Positions 17,136 through 24,561 are shown, counted from the first letter of the stretch. The stretch: 50,852 nt of DNA from Candidatus Gastranaerophilales bacterium (GCA_947588755.1 CANPZB010000007.1:1-50852); one strand, 5' to 3'. The notes: generated from the sequence alone by a model not told the origin. Made by a program: numbers and translations.

Positions 17136-18093
17136 TTAATTTATCATCCTCTATATAAACAAGTAAACATTCACCTATCGCTTTGATTACCGTTACTGTC
17201 ATTGCATTACCGGCCTGTGAAAGCAATCTGGTATTAGATAAATTTTTGGCTTTCATAATAAATTCTTTTGGAAAACCTTGTAATAACAAAGACTCTTGCC
17301 CTGACAATTTATATATTTTTTTATTTCGCACATATAAAATTCCATGTCTGCCTGTTCTGAGCGTAGGGCATTTATTTATATATACTCTTAAATCTGATTG
17401 TCTGGTATCCAAAATCGCATAATCCAGTTTTAAAATATCATTTATATCAATTCTGCCTTTGTTATATTTATTTGCCAGATATTTCTGAAAAGTCGGGCTT
17501 TCGATATCTTGCAAATTATTATTACTTGTTAACAAAAAATTCTTGAGGTCTGTATGTTTAACGGGTTTTGGAAATATAAAAGGTTTATTGTATAAATCTT
17601 TTCTGATGCCGACAAAATATATACGTTCTCTAAGTTGTGGTACTCCATAATCAATACTGTTCAATATTTTGTAAGTAACTTCATAACCTGCTTTGTTTAA
17701 AAGTTCTACTATAATTTTTAAAGTTTTTCCGTTATCATGACTGGTTAGTCCTTTAACATTCTCAAAAATAAAATAAGGTATATTTTTAAATTTAAGGATA
17801 TTTATCAAATGATAAATTATTTTTCCTCTTTCGTCTTTGAATCCCGCTCTTTTCCCTACAATAGAAAATGTTTGACAAGGAAATCCGGCTATTAAAATGT
17901 CACTATATGGTATGGAATTGTAATCAAGTGTTGTTAAATCTCCTAAATTACGGTTGTCATTATAAAATATCTTGTACGTATATTCGGACTCAATATCTAT
18001 TTCGCTATGTGCAACACACTCCAGGCCGATTAATTCTAATCCTAATCTTCCTGCACCTATTCCGGAACAAAAGTCTATAAACTTTAACCCCAT
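17101..18093 (-). CDS. DNA (cytosine-5-)-methyltransferase of a type II R-M system
   Basis: A 330-residue C5 methyltransferase. Ordered motifs are visible: I (FIDFCSGIGAGRLGLE, residues 6-20; Ser instead of the usual Ala/Gly in FxGxG), IV (GFPCQTFS with catalytic C73), VI (ENVKGL, 111-116), VIII (VPQLRERIYFVG, about 151-162), IX and X (QAGNAMTVTVI near the C-terminus). The target-recognition region is the stretch around residues 170-270. It protects host DNA from the nuclease encoded after it. The gene lies next to a tRNA-Pro pair, a common setting for acquired R-M systems. Sequence specificity is unknown. Confidence 0.95.
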   Translation of the reverse strand: MGLKFIDFCSGIGAGRLGLELIGLECVAHSEIDIESEYTYKIFYNDNRNLGDLTTLDYNSIPYSDILIAGFPCQTFSIVGKRAGFKDERGKIIYHLINILKFKNIPYFIFENVKGLTSHDNGKTLKIIVELLNKAGYEVTYKILNSIDYGVPQLRERIYFVGIRKDLYNKPFIFPKPVKHTDLKNFLLTSNNNLQDIESPTFQKYLANKYNKGRIDINDILKLDYAILDTRQSDLRVYINKCPTLRTGRHGILYVRNKKIYKLSGQESLLLQGFPKEFIMKAKNLSNTRLLSQAGNAMTVTVIKAIGECLLVYIEDDKLNGFGSKRVANG

Positions 18094-18195
18094 TTATAAT
18101 TCTCTACTGATTATACACTATCTGCAACTAATAATATCACAAAATTAAAATTCAGGCATATTTTTAACACAAATCCATGTCATGATAAGTACTGC

Positions 18196-18224
18196 TTGAC
18201 AATAGTCAGGTATCTGACTATAAT
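18196..18224 (+). promoter_or_regulatory. Consensus sigma-70 promoter with a palindromic operator in the spacer
   Basis: TTGACA (18196-18201), a 17-base spacer and TATAAT (18219-18224) match the consensus at every position. The inverted repeat ATAGTCAG-GTAT-CTGACTAT (18202-18221) fills the spacer and enters the -10. A half-site-like GTCAGATAA follows at about 18239. A very strong promoter with such a site suggests tight repression relieved by a signal. The repressor is not identified. Confidence 0.85.
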
Positions 18225-18299
18225 TATTTAGCTTTAATGTCAGATAATTTACTTGAAAAAACGGTTTGTAATATATAATAAATCAGAAAGGAGAACAGG

Positions 18300-18677
18300 A
18301 TGAAAAATTACAAAAAAGCGGAAATTGGTAAAATCGAGGATATCGGTAAAAATTATGAAAACGGAAAGGCATTTTTACATGATTTGATTGACTTAACTTC
18401 TTGCGAAATTTCAGTGAATGTAATGCCTGAAGGAGTTAAATTACCTTTCAAACACAAACACAAACAGAATGAAGAAATTTATATATTTTTAAAAGGCGAA
18501 GGTACAATGACTTTAGACGGTGAAGCGGTTGAATTTAAAGAAGGAAGCTGTATTAAAGTTTTGCCTTCCGCATCAAGAACCATGGAAGCTAAGACCGCTA
18601 TTGAGTACATTTGCGTGCAGGCTAAAGAAAATTCGCTTGTTCAATTCGGTTTTGGTGACGGAGAAATTTGTCAATAA
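18300..18677 (+). CDS. Single-domain cupin protein
   Basis: A 125-residue cupin. Motif 1 (PFKHKHKQNEEIYIFLKGEG, about residues 54-73) keeps the His-x-His and Glu metal ligands, and motif 2 (FKEGSCIKVLPSASRTM) has Ser where the last His usually is. The ribosome site AAAGGAG is well placed. It forms an operon with the SnoaL-like gene 12 bases downstream, behind a consensus promoter with a palindromic spacer. The combination recalls small stress-response operons controlled by MarR or HxlR-type repressors. The substrate is unknown. Confidence 0.88.
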   Translation: MKNYKKAEIGKIEDIGKNYENGKAFLHDLIDLTSCEISVNVMPEGVKLPFKHKHKQNEEIYIFLKGEGTMTLDGEAVEFKEGSCIKVLPSASRTMEAKTAIEYICVQAKENSLVQFGFGDGEICQ

Positions 18678-18689
18678 CAGAGGTTTTTT

Positions 18690-19106
18690 ATGGATAATGC
18701 AATTTTAAAAGAAAAAATGAAAAAATTTGAAACAATGATTAATACGGCTGATGAAAAGTTAGCTGCGGAACTAATTTCAGACGGGGCAAAATTTTACACA
18801 CCTGTTTCACCCGAGCCTTTGCTTGGCGGAAAGGGGTATTTGTCTGTTGTTCATTTTATGCGGCAAGGGTTTTCGGATGTTCAATGGAAAGCCGTGGAAA
18901 TGGCAGCCGATAATAATAAAGTGGCAGTTCATTGGACTTTAACGGGAACACATGACGGTGAATTTTTTGGTGTAAAGCCGACAGGCACAAAAATCAAAAC
19001 ATCGGTGATGAATTTTTACTACTTCAACGAAGAAGGCAAAATAATAAATGATATAGCAGCAGAAGGTATGATAGGAATACTTAAACCTTTGGGATTATGT
19101 ATGTAA
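18690..19106 (+). CDS. SnoaL-like/NTF2-fold protein (ester cyclase-like)
   Basis: A 138-residue NTF2-fold protein of the SnoaL-like type. It has an N-terminal helix with ADEKLAAELISDGAKFYTP, then the beta-sheet marks VAVHWTLTGTHDGEFFG and KPTGTKIKTSVMNFYYF, the usual pattern of polyketide cyclase-like or dehydratase-like small enzymes. The pocket residues cannot be assigned to a reaction. It is the second gene of the cupin operon; an AGAGG site precedes the ATG. No signal peptide, so it is cytosolic. These two genes are probably induced together by a small molecule or oxidative signal. Confidence 0.82.
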   Translation: MDNAILKEKMKKFETMINTADEKLAAELISDGAKFYTPVSPEPLLGGKGYLSVVHFMRQGFSDVQWKAVEMAADNNKVAVHWTLTGTHDGEFFGVKPTGTKIKTSVMNFYYFNEEGKIINDIAAEGMIGILKPLGLCM

Positions 19107-19152
19107 ATTATGCATAAGCCTTGTAAGTAAGGTTATTGTGCAGGTGATTTCT

Positions 19153-20190
19153 TTAATTACTTTTTATTATTTTAATTAATGCTTCAACGCTTTTTCTATC
19201 TGAAAAGTTATTTTCACAGTATTCACGCGGTGAAAATTGCGAGAGAAATTTCTGCGGATTTTTTATGTACTCTTTAAGGATTTCCTCTAATTCATCATAA
19301 TCTTTGTAATATAAACCTACTTTCGGGTCAAAATACGGGCATGTTAGTCTGTTTTGTTCGTCAACATTATATTTTATAATAGTTGGTACATTATAACTCC
19401 ATGCTTCAGCCATTGCCAAACCTTGTGATTCTGTAATATTCTGGTGAAAAATTGCAAAATCCCTTCTCTTTAGCGAATCAGTCCATTCGCTGAAATAGTA
19501 TGACGTATTATTTGAATTATCATAGTGTATATTATCATATTTAATATTATATTCTTCTAATAAATTTGTTATATGTGTGTCAATTGGAATATGTTTTGTG
19601 TAAAGTACACATCCCGATTTAATTTTATTATCGGAATTTTTAGAACTTATTTTAGGTAATTTAACTCCCGATGGCCATACTACTATTTTATGAACATCTT
19701 CCTGAGGTAAAATTTTGGTATAATGTTCTTTAACTTTTTCTGATGCTACCGTAAATATATTTACAAATTTTTTCTGTGCGATTTTATATGTGTCGAAGTT
19801 GCGTACTACGGGTACAGTCATAACTTTTTCGTATGAAATTTTTTCCTTAAGTTTTTCCAGTATATCAAGATCATTATCACATGTCCAAGCCAGCACAATA
19901 TATTTTGTATCTTTGGTAATTTTATTGTAGGTATACGGAATTTTCAGTTCGTCAAAACCTCTTATAAGAGATAATACTACTGCTCTGTGTCCTATAACTT
20001 TATGCTGTTTACTTTGGAAAGCAAATATAAATTTAGTTTTGTATTTTGCCAAACCTCTTTTATCAAAAATCAGCATATAAAAGGTATATTTTACGGTATA
20101 AAATATTAAACTAAGATAAAATCTAAAAAAACTATCTCTGTCTTTTTTATTTAGTGAAGTTACTATAGCAAATTCCTTTTTTTGGGACAT
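19153..20190 (-). CDS. GT4-like glycosyltransferase family protein
   Basis: A 345-residue protein. The C-terminal half has the GT-B donor-site pattern: ITESQGLAMAEAWSYNVPTI (about 270-290), where the acidic residue and E-A-W-S-Y match the E-x7-E region of family 4 enzymes. The N-terminal half is divergent and includes a hydrophobic patch (YLSLIFYTVKYTFYMLIF, about 27-44) that may touch the membrane. The start MSQKKEFAIVTS is used because AAGGATG lies upstream; an earlier in-frame ATG has no site. Its own promoter is next to a double palindrome and divergent from a small HTH gene. The sugar and acceptor are unknown. Confidence 0.78.
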   Translation of the reverse strand: MSQKKEFAIVTSLNKKDRDSFFRFYLSLIFYTVKYTFYMLIFDKRGLAKYKTKFIFAFQSKQHKVIGHRAVVLSLIRGFDELKIPYTYNKITKDTKYIVLAWTCDNDLDILEKLKEKISYEKVMTVPVVRNFDTYKIAQKKFVNIFTVASEKVKEHYTKILPQEDVHKIVVWPSGVKLPKISSKNSDNKIKSGCVLYTKHIPIDTHITNLLEEYNIKYDNIHYDNSNNTSYYFSEWTDSLKRRDFAIFHQNITESQGLAMAEAWSYNVPTIIKYNVDEQNRLTCPYFDPKVGLYYKDYDELEEILKEYIKNPQKFLSQFSPREYCENNFSDRKSVEALIKIIKSN

Positions 20191-20230
20191 TTTACATCCT
20201 TTCAGCAAAAATTCATCCTTAATATATTTG

Positions 20231-20296
20231 TTGATTATTATCAATTATTATTGATAATAATCAATATACTATAACAAGTTTGTTACCTTTTGTCAA
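20231..20296 (-). promoter_or_regulatory. Glycosyltransferase promoter with tandem TTGAT-N4-ATCAA operators
   Basis: On the minus strand TTGACA (20296-20291), 17 bases, then TATAGT (20273-20268). Directly downstream, over the start of transcription, lie two dyads TTGAT-N4-ATCAA (20251-20264 and 20231-20244) separated by TTATTA. The two are themselves reverse complements of each other, so the whole 34 bases is a perfect palindrome of palindromes. A cooperative repressor binding both is the simplest reading. Confidence 0.8.
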
Positions 20297-20314
20297 TAAA
20301 TTTATAATTAGCTT

Positions 20315-20539
20315 ATGAATATTATGAGTTTGAATGATTACCAATTAGTTAAGTTTTTATTGACAAAAGAGTATATGCTTCAGCGAGATTTATCTGATAA
20401 ACTCAGTAAGCTAAAAGGTAAAAATACGAAACAGTCAAATTTTTCCTGTAAACTTAAACGCGAACATCTTACTTATAAAGAACTAAAGCAAATTTGCGAT
20501 ATTTTAGGCTATGATTTATATCTGAAAAAACGTATATAA
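20315..20539 (+). CDS. Small HTH-type protein (LLM/lambda-repressor-like), leaderless
   Basis: A 74-residue basic protein. It has the helix pattern of a compact HTH: LQRDLSDKLSKLKGKNTKQS, then FSCKLKREHLTYKELKQICD and ILGYDLYLKK. A 68-residue relative at 50070-50276 shares the K-Y/T, L-S-x-K-L, T-x-K-E-x-x-x-I and ILGY positions. The promoter is TTGTTA, 17 bases, TATAAT (20303-20308), and the ATG follows after exactly six bases, so transcription should start at the ATG; there is no Shine-Dalgarno site. It is divergent from the glycosyltransferase whose promoter carries the double palindrome. That it binds there is inferred. Confidence 0.75.
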   Translation: MNIMSLNDYQLVKFLLTKEYMLQRDLSDKLSKLKGKNTKQSNFSCKLKREHLTYKELKQICDILGYDLYLKKRI

Positions 20540-20564
20540 TTTATTTGTTTTTAAAATAAACCCC

Positions 20565-20596
20565 TAACTAATTGTTAACTTGTTAACAATTAGTTA
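20565..20596. promoter_or_regulatory. Upstream MarR operator (15-bp arms, TTAAC-N2-GTTAA core)
   Basis: A perfect inverted repeat with 15-bp arms around TT. The core, TTAAC-TT-GTTAA, is the form of the zinc-sensing AdcR/ZitR box (TTAAC-N2-GTTAA). It lies just upstream of the -35 of the metal-export operon. Confidence 0.8.
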
Positions 20597-20604
20597 CATA
20601 ACAC

Positions 20605-20656
20605 TTGACAAAATGACAATAATAGTAAATAATATTGTTAACGAGTTAACAATATT
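20605..20656 (+). promoter_or_regulatory. Promoter of the metal-export operon with a second MarR operator at +1
   Basis: TTGACA (20605-20610), 17 bases, AATAAT (20628-20633). A second perfect inverted repeat (20631-20656, 12-bp arms around GA) with the same TTAAC-N2-GTTAA core overlaps the -10 and start site. Two operators bracketing one promoter indicate autoregulation by the MarR protein encoded first. Confidence 0.85.
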
Positions 20657-20665
20657 GAGGTCAAA

Positions 20666-21136
20666 ATGCAGGATAATATACTTAATACTTTATTTAATCT
20701 GTACGATATTACTAATCAGCTTGATGTTCTATACAAAGAAGAATTTGGCGATATTTTAACAAAATATACCTACACCGAAATGCATTGTATAGATTGTATA
20801 GGAAAAACCGAAAATCCTAATGTAACAAAAATAGCAAAATACTTAAATTTAACCAAAGCGGGTATAAGCAAAATCATAAAAAAACTTATTGATAAAAAAT
20901 CAATTGAGGTTTATAAAAATCCCGATAATAAAAAGGAAACGTATTATAAATTGACCAAAATCGGCAAGGAGGTCTTTAATAAGCATTTAAAAATGCATGA
21001 AAATTGGTGCGAAAAAGACAAAGAATTTTTTAATCAATTTAGCAGTAAGAAATTAGAAATTACTTTTGAAGTTTTAAATAAATACACAAAATCACTGCAA
21101 ACCCGATTAGAAAATATTAAGGAGAATTTAAAATGA
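20666..21136 (+). CDS. MarR-family regulator, AdcR/ZitR-like (probable zinc sensor)
   Basis: A 156-residue winged-helix repressor. The DNA-binding part is residues 50-98 (VTKIAKYLNLTKAGISKIIK and the wing YKNPDNKKETYYKL). Residues able to bind metal sit where AdcR has its zinc sites: E38, H40, C41, C44 in the second helix and H107, H111, E112, C115 in the later helix. Its two upstream palindromes match the AdcR/ZitR box. It heads an operon with an HMA protein and a P1B ATPase (ATGA overlap with the HMA gene). Known AdcR and ZitR repress zinc uptake when zinc is high; here the target is an exporter, so the switch may work the other way. Confidence 0.85.
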   Translation: MQDNILNTLFNLYDITNQLDVLYKEEFGDILTKYTYTEMHCIDCIGKTENPNVTKIAKYLNLTKAGISKIIKKLIDKKSIEVYKNPDNKKETYYKLTKIGKEVFNKHLKMHENWCEKDKEFFNQFSSKKLEITFEVLNKYTKSLQTRLENIKENLK

Positions 21137-21351
21137 AAAAATCCTACAAAATAGAAGTTGATTGTGCAAATTGTGCAAACCTGATGGAAGAAGAAGCAAA
21201 AAGGACAAACGGAGTTAAAAATGCCGTGGTAAATTTTATGGCACAAAAAATGGAGGTTGAATTTTCGGATAATGCAGACCCCGAAAATGTTATGCTCCAA
21301 GTATTAAATAACTGCAAAAAAGTTGAAGAAGACTGCGAAATTTTTATTTAA
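21133..21351 (+). CDS. Heavy-metal-associated (HMA) domain protein
   Basis: A 72-residue free-standing HMA ferredoxin-fold domain with a CANC metal site (C14-x-x-C17). It would bind a soft divalent or monovalent metal in the cytosol and pass it to the ATPase encoded 11 bases downstream. The ATPase lacks its own N-terminal HMA domain, so the two genes together equal the usual ZntA/CadA chain split in two. A second Cys pair (C52 and C59) lies near the C-terminus and could add ligands. AAGGAG precedes the ATG, which overlaps the regulator stop. Confidence 0.9.
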   Translation: MKKSYKIEVDCANCANLMEEEAKRTNGVKNAVVNFMAQKMEVEFSDNADPENVMLQVLNNCKKVEEDCEIFI

Positions 21352-21362
21352 CGGGCAAAATA

Positions 21363-23252
21363 ATGAACAAAAAACAAAAGAAAATGTTAATAAGAATTAT
21401 AATTGCAAGTGTGCTTTTAACAGGGTTATATTTTGTTCCGATTAAAGGCGTCATAAGATTTCTTGCATATATGGTTCCCTATTTCATAATAGGATATGAC
21501 ATTCTCAAAAAGGCAATAAAAGGAATAAAAAATCGTAAGCCGTTTGATGAATCTTTGCTTATGGCAGTTGCAACAGTCGGGGCTATAGCACTTGCATTGT
21601 ATAATGAAGCACACGGTCTGGCAGGCGACTATGTTGAAGCTATAGCGGTTATGCTTTTTTATCAAACGGGAGAATTTTTTCAAAGTGTTGCAGTCGCAAA
21701 AAGCAGAAAAAATATATCCGAGTTAATGGATATAAGACCTGATTATGCAAACATTGAAAGAAACGGGAATATTGAAAAAACCGATCCGTGTGAAGTTTCA
21801 ATCGGCGATGTAATAATAGTAAGAGCAGGAGAAAAAGTACCTTTAGACGGAATTGTTATTGAGGGAAGTTCTTCACTAAACACATCCGCACTGACGGGTG
21901 AAAGTATACCAAAAGCCGTCGGAGTCGGTGAAGACATTATTTCTGGCTCTGTTAATTTAACAGGAATATTAAAAATTCGTGTAACAAAAACTTTTGGGGA
22001 CTCCACTGTATCTAAAATACTTGAATTGGTAGAGAATGCAAGTTCAAGAAAATCAAAATCCGAGAATTTTATAACAAAATTTGCAAGAGTATATACGCCT
22101 TTTGTAGTTTTTTCAGCGGTTATTCTTGCCGTAATACCGCCGATTTTCAGAGTAATATTTTTAAACTTGCCAGCATTGTGGAGTGTATGGATTTATAGAG
22201 CATTGACTTTTCTTGTCATAAGCTGTCCGTGTGCTTTAGTGGTAAGTATACCCTTGTCGTTTTTTGCAGGGATAGGCGGTGCTTCGCGGGCAGGTATTTT
22301 AATTAAAGGCTCGAATTACTTAGAAACCTTATCTAAAGTTAAAACTATTGTTTTTGATAAAACGGGAACTTTAACAAAAGGTATATTTGAAGTTAATGCT
22401 ATTCATCACAGTAAAATAGATGAAAATAAATTAATCGAGTATGCTGCATTGGCGGAAAGTGCAAGTTCTCATCCGATTGCAATAAGCTTAAGAAAAGCCT
22501 ATAACAAAAATATTGATTTAACCCGTGTAAAAGATATTCAAGAAATAAGCGGTAACGGAATTATCGCTAAAATTGACGATATGGAAATTATTGCAGGCAA
22601 CGAAAAAATAATGGAAAAATTCAATATAGAACCCATAAGATGCCATTCAATAGGAACAATTATTCATATTGCAATAAACGGAAGCTATATGGGGCATATT
22701 GTAATATCGGATGTTATTAAACCCGAGTCGTATAAAGCCGTTGAAGAATTGAAAAAAGCAGGCATTAAGCATATTATTATGCTGACGGGCGACTTAAAAA
22801 AAGTTGCACGAGAAGTCGCTCAAAAGCTTAAAATAGATAAATTTTATTCCGAACTTCTGCCGAATGATAAGCTTGAAATAGTTGAAAAAATTATTGACGG
22901 CAAAAATATTACCGCCTTCGCCGGCGACGGAATTAATGATGCCCCTGTTTTATCAAGAGCGGATATAGGAATAGCCATGGGAGCGATGGGCTCCGATGCG
23001 GCTATTGAAGCTGCCGATGTCGTATTGATGGATGATAATCCTTTAAAAATCGCAACTGCAATAAAAATTTCCAAGAAATGCTTAAGTATAGTTAAACAAA
23101 ATATATATTTTGCACTCGGGGTTAAGTTTATTTGCCTTGTTTTAGGTGCGGTTGGTATCGCAAATATGTGGCTTGCCGTTTTTGCAGATGTCGGAGTTAT
23201 GATTATATGTATTCTAAACTCTTTCAGGGCAATTTTTTATCCTAAAATTTAA
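21363..23252 (+). CDS. P1B-2-type Zn/Cd/Pb-exporting ATPase
   Basis: A 629-residue heavy-metal pump. Visible motifs: TGES (178-181, actuator), CPC in the sixth helix (288-290), DKTGT (332-336, phosphorylated Asp), SSHPIA (P1B-specific HP), TGDLKK and GDGINDAP (hinge). The last helices carry the Lys (VKFICLVLG) and Asp (FADVGVM) that mark the Zn/Cd/Pb group, not the copper group. There is no N-terminal metal domain; the separate HMA protein before it supplies one. It exports metal from the cytosol. A zinc/cadmium/lead identity fits the AdcR-like regulator. Its 3' end overlaps the converging pilin gene by 11 bases. Confidence 0.95.
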   Translation: MNKKQKKMLIRIIIASVLLTGLYFVPIKGVIRFLAYMVPYFIIGYDILKKAIKGIKNRKPFDESLLMAVATVGAIALALYNEAHGLAGDYVEAIAVMLFYQTGEFFQSVAVAKSRKNISELMDIRPDYANIERNGNIEKTDPCEVSIGDVIIVRAGEKVPLDGIVIEGSSSLNTSALTGESIPKAVGVGEDIISGSVNLTGILKIRVTKTFGDSTVSKILELVENASSRKSKSENFITKFARVYTPFVVFSAVILAVIPPIFRVIFLNLPALWSVWIYRALTFLVISCPCALVVSIPLSFFAGIGGASRAGILIKGSNYLETLSKVKTIVFDKTGTLTKGIFEVNAIHHSKIDENKLIEYAALAESASSHPIAISLRKAYNKNIDLTRVKDIQEISGNGIIAKIDDMEIIAGNEKIMEKFNIEPIRCHSIGTIIHIAINGSYMGHIVISDVIKPESYKAVEELKKAGIKHIIMLTGDLKKVAREVAQKLKIDKFYSELLPNDKLEIVEKIIDGKNITAFAGDGINDAPVLSRADIGIAMGAMGSDAAIEAADVVLMDDNPLKIATAIKISKKCLSIVKQNIYFALGVKFICLVLGAVGIANMWLAVFADVGVMIICILNSFRAIFYPKI

Positions 23253-23994
23253 CGGGATAATCATCGGAAATTTCCCAGCCGTCGAATTGGATTAGTCCTC
23301 CGCAAAACGCCCCGCTGTTTCCCATACAGCCAAATGAAGGGTCTGATGCTAAATCTTCTCTTGTTAATTCGGGTATCCAGCCCATACCAAACATCCAGTA
23401 TCCTGATTTTTTAGCCGATTCATTGCCTGCTTCTTTTTGTTCGCCAAAAAAGATTGATGATTGAAATAAGTCATATCCAAAACGGTTCTGTCCTTTATTC
23501 GGACCGTCAATATCTATAACTATATGCATGTGAGGCGAATAACTCCCCGAAGAATTAAGCCCGCCGGGTTGCAAAATAAGCCCGTATCCCGATGCGGTTA
23601 AGATATAATAAAACGGTGTCAAATTACTTCCTTCCCAAACTCTGGATTTAATAACTCCGGAAAAATTACATTTGCTAAATTCATCTTTAGAACAAACTTT
23701 TTGTACTTTAAAATATTTTAAAAAATAGTTATCAAGAAAATATTTTGTATTATCTTCCAAATTGTCATAAGGAAATGACCAACTGTCAAGCATTCCGTTT
23801 TCCGCTTCCGAAAGTTTTATAGCCTGCGAAACTTCGGCATAAGCTTTTTTGAGCCTGTTCACCGTGACGGTTTTCCGATATTTCCCGATAAGCGTCGGCA
23901 TGGTCATTGCGGCAACTACACCGATTATTGTGAGGGTGATTAAGACCTCAGCTAATGTAAAGGCTGTTTTAGATTTAACTTGTTTTTTATGCAT
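23242..23994 (-). CDS. Type IV pilin-like (prepilin) protein
   Basis: A 250-residue prepilin. The N-terminus has a short positive leader and AFTLAEVLITLTIIGVVAAM; cleavage would be before Phe, leaving Phe+1 and Glu+5. The -1 residue is Ala, not the usual Gly. The hydrophobic alpha1 helix is followed by a long globular part with paired cysteines (CSKDEFSKC, then FGCMGNSGAFC), a size nearer to minor pilins or pseudopilins than to a major pilin. GGAG precedes the ATG. It is head to head with an Xre gene and its -10 lies inside a palindrome. A second, broken prepilin leader is at 50384. Confidence 0.92.
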   Translation of the reverse strand: MHKKQVKSKTAFTLAEVLITLTIIGVVAAMTMPTLIGKYRKTVTVNRLKKAYAEVSQAIKLSEAENGMLDSWSFPYDNLEDNTKYFLDNYFLKYFKVQKVCSKDEFSKCNFSGVIKSRVWEGSNLTPFYYILTASGYGLILQPGGLNSSGSYSPHMHIVIDIDGPNKGQNRFGYDLFQSSIFFGEQKEAGNESAKKSGYWMFGMGWIPELTREDLASDPSFGCMGNSGAFCGGLIQFDGWEISDDYPVKF

Positions 23995-24011
23995 AATTTC
24001 TCCTTTAAATT

Positions 24012-24077
24012 ACTATTTTTTGATAAATAGTGTAATATTATAGATATTAATATATCTAATATGCATATTTTTGTCAA
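24012..24077 (-). promoter_or_regulatory. Pilin promoter with palindrome over the -10 and a second in the leader
   Basis: On the minus strand TTGACA (24077-24072), 17 bases, TATATT (24054-24049). The -10 is inside the inverted repeat TAGATAT-N4-ATATCTA (24041-24058). A further repeat, ACTATTT-N6-AAATAGT (24012-24031), lies in the 5' leader. A regulator bound at the first site would block RNA polymerase directly. Confidence 0.75.
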
Positions 24078-24132
24078 TATATAGTAAAATTATGTTGTTT
24101 AATTTTTTGTAATAATTTCGTAACATAAGTCT

Positions 24133-24450
24133 ATGACTGATACAAAAAAATATCTCGGTGCAAGAATTCAGGAAATTCGTAAAAGTAAGAATATTAAACA
24201 GTCCGAACTTGCGGAAATGGTCGGAATTGATCCGAAACACCTGAGCAAAATCGAATGCGGCAGGTGTTTTCCTTCGTTTGAGTTACTTGACAAAATCGCC
24301 TTGAAATTAGATATGAATGTGTCTGCATTTTTGAGTACCGAACATTTGCACAGCAGAGAAGAACTTCTTGAAATAATTACGGAAAAGCTTGAAAAAACAT
24401 CAGATGAAAAATTTCGTCTTGTATATAAACTCTTAAATGAAATTGTTTGA
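24133..24450 (+). CDS. Xre-family helix-turn-helix regulator
   Basis: A 105-residue protein: an Xre HTH at residues 7-65 (ARIQEIRKSKNIKQSELAEM, then DPKHLSKIECGRCFPS) and a short helical C-terminal tail (about 75-105). It resembles the Xre protein at 2755-3102. No ribosome site is visible; TAACAT lies six bases before the ATG, so a leaderless mRNA is likely. It is head to head with the pilin gene, 138 bases apart, with palindromes at the pilin promoter. Control of pilin expression is the natural guess. Confidence 0.87.
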   Translation: MTDTKKYLGARIQEIRKSKNIKQSELAEMVGIDPKHLSKIECGRCFPSFELLDKIALKLDMNVSAFLSTEHLHSREELLEIITEKLEKTSDEKFRLVYKLLNEIV

Positions 24451-24456
24451 TTTACG

Positions 24457-24486
24457 TTGTTAGGATAATTTTTTTTATTCTATAAT
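24457..24486 (+). promoter_or_regulatory. Promoter of the DXS-like operon
   Basis: TTGTTA (24457-24462), 18 bases, then a perfect TATAAT (24481-24486). Transcription would begin near 24493, leaving a leader of about 97 bases before the ATG at 24590. Confidence 0.65.
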
Positions 24487-24510
24487 TATATTACGGAAAT
24501 AATAAAAGTT

Positions 24511-24561
24511 GTTACGCATGGTGAGATATACGACGTAACTGATATTAATACTTAAATTTTG
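24511..24561 (+). promoter_or_regulatory. Leader with small stem and motif shared with the dfx leader
   Basis: GTTACG (24511-24516) pairs with CGTAAC (24534-24539) around a 17-base loop. The loop and what follows (CATGGTGAG, ATATAC, GTAACTGATATTAATA, CTTAAATT) align with the dfx leader at 8460-8508. The pairing in the first arm is not kept in the dfx copy, so an RNA fold common to both is not shown. Confidence 0.4.

Noticed and set aside
19107-19152. Terminator between the SnoaL-like and glycosyltransferase genes
   Set aside because: CCTT/AAGG and flanking bases pair only weakly and no T run follows.
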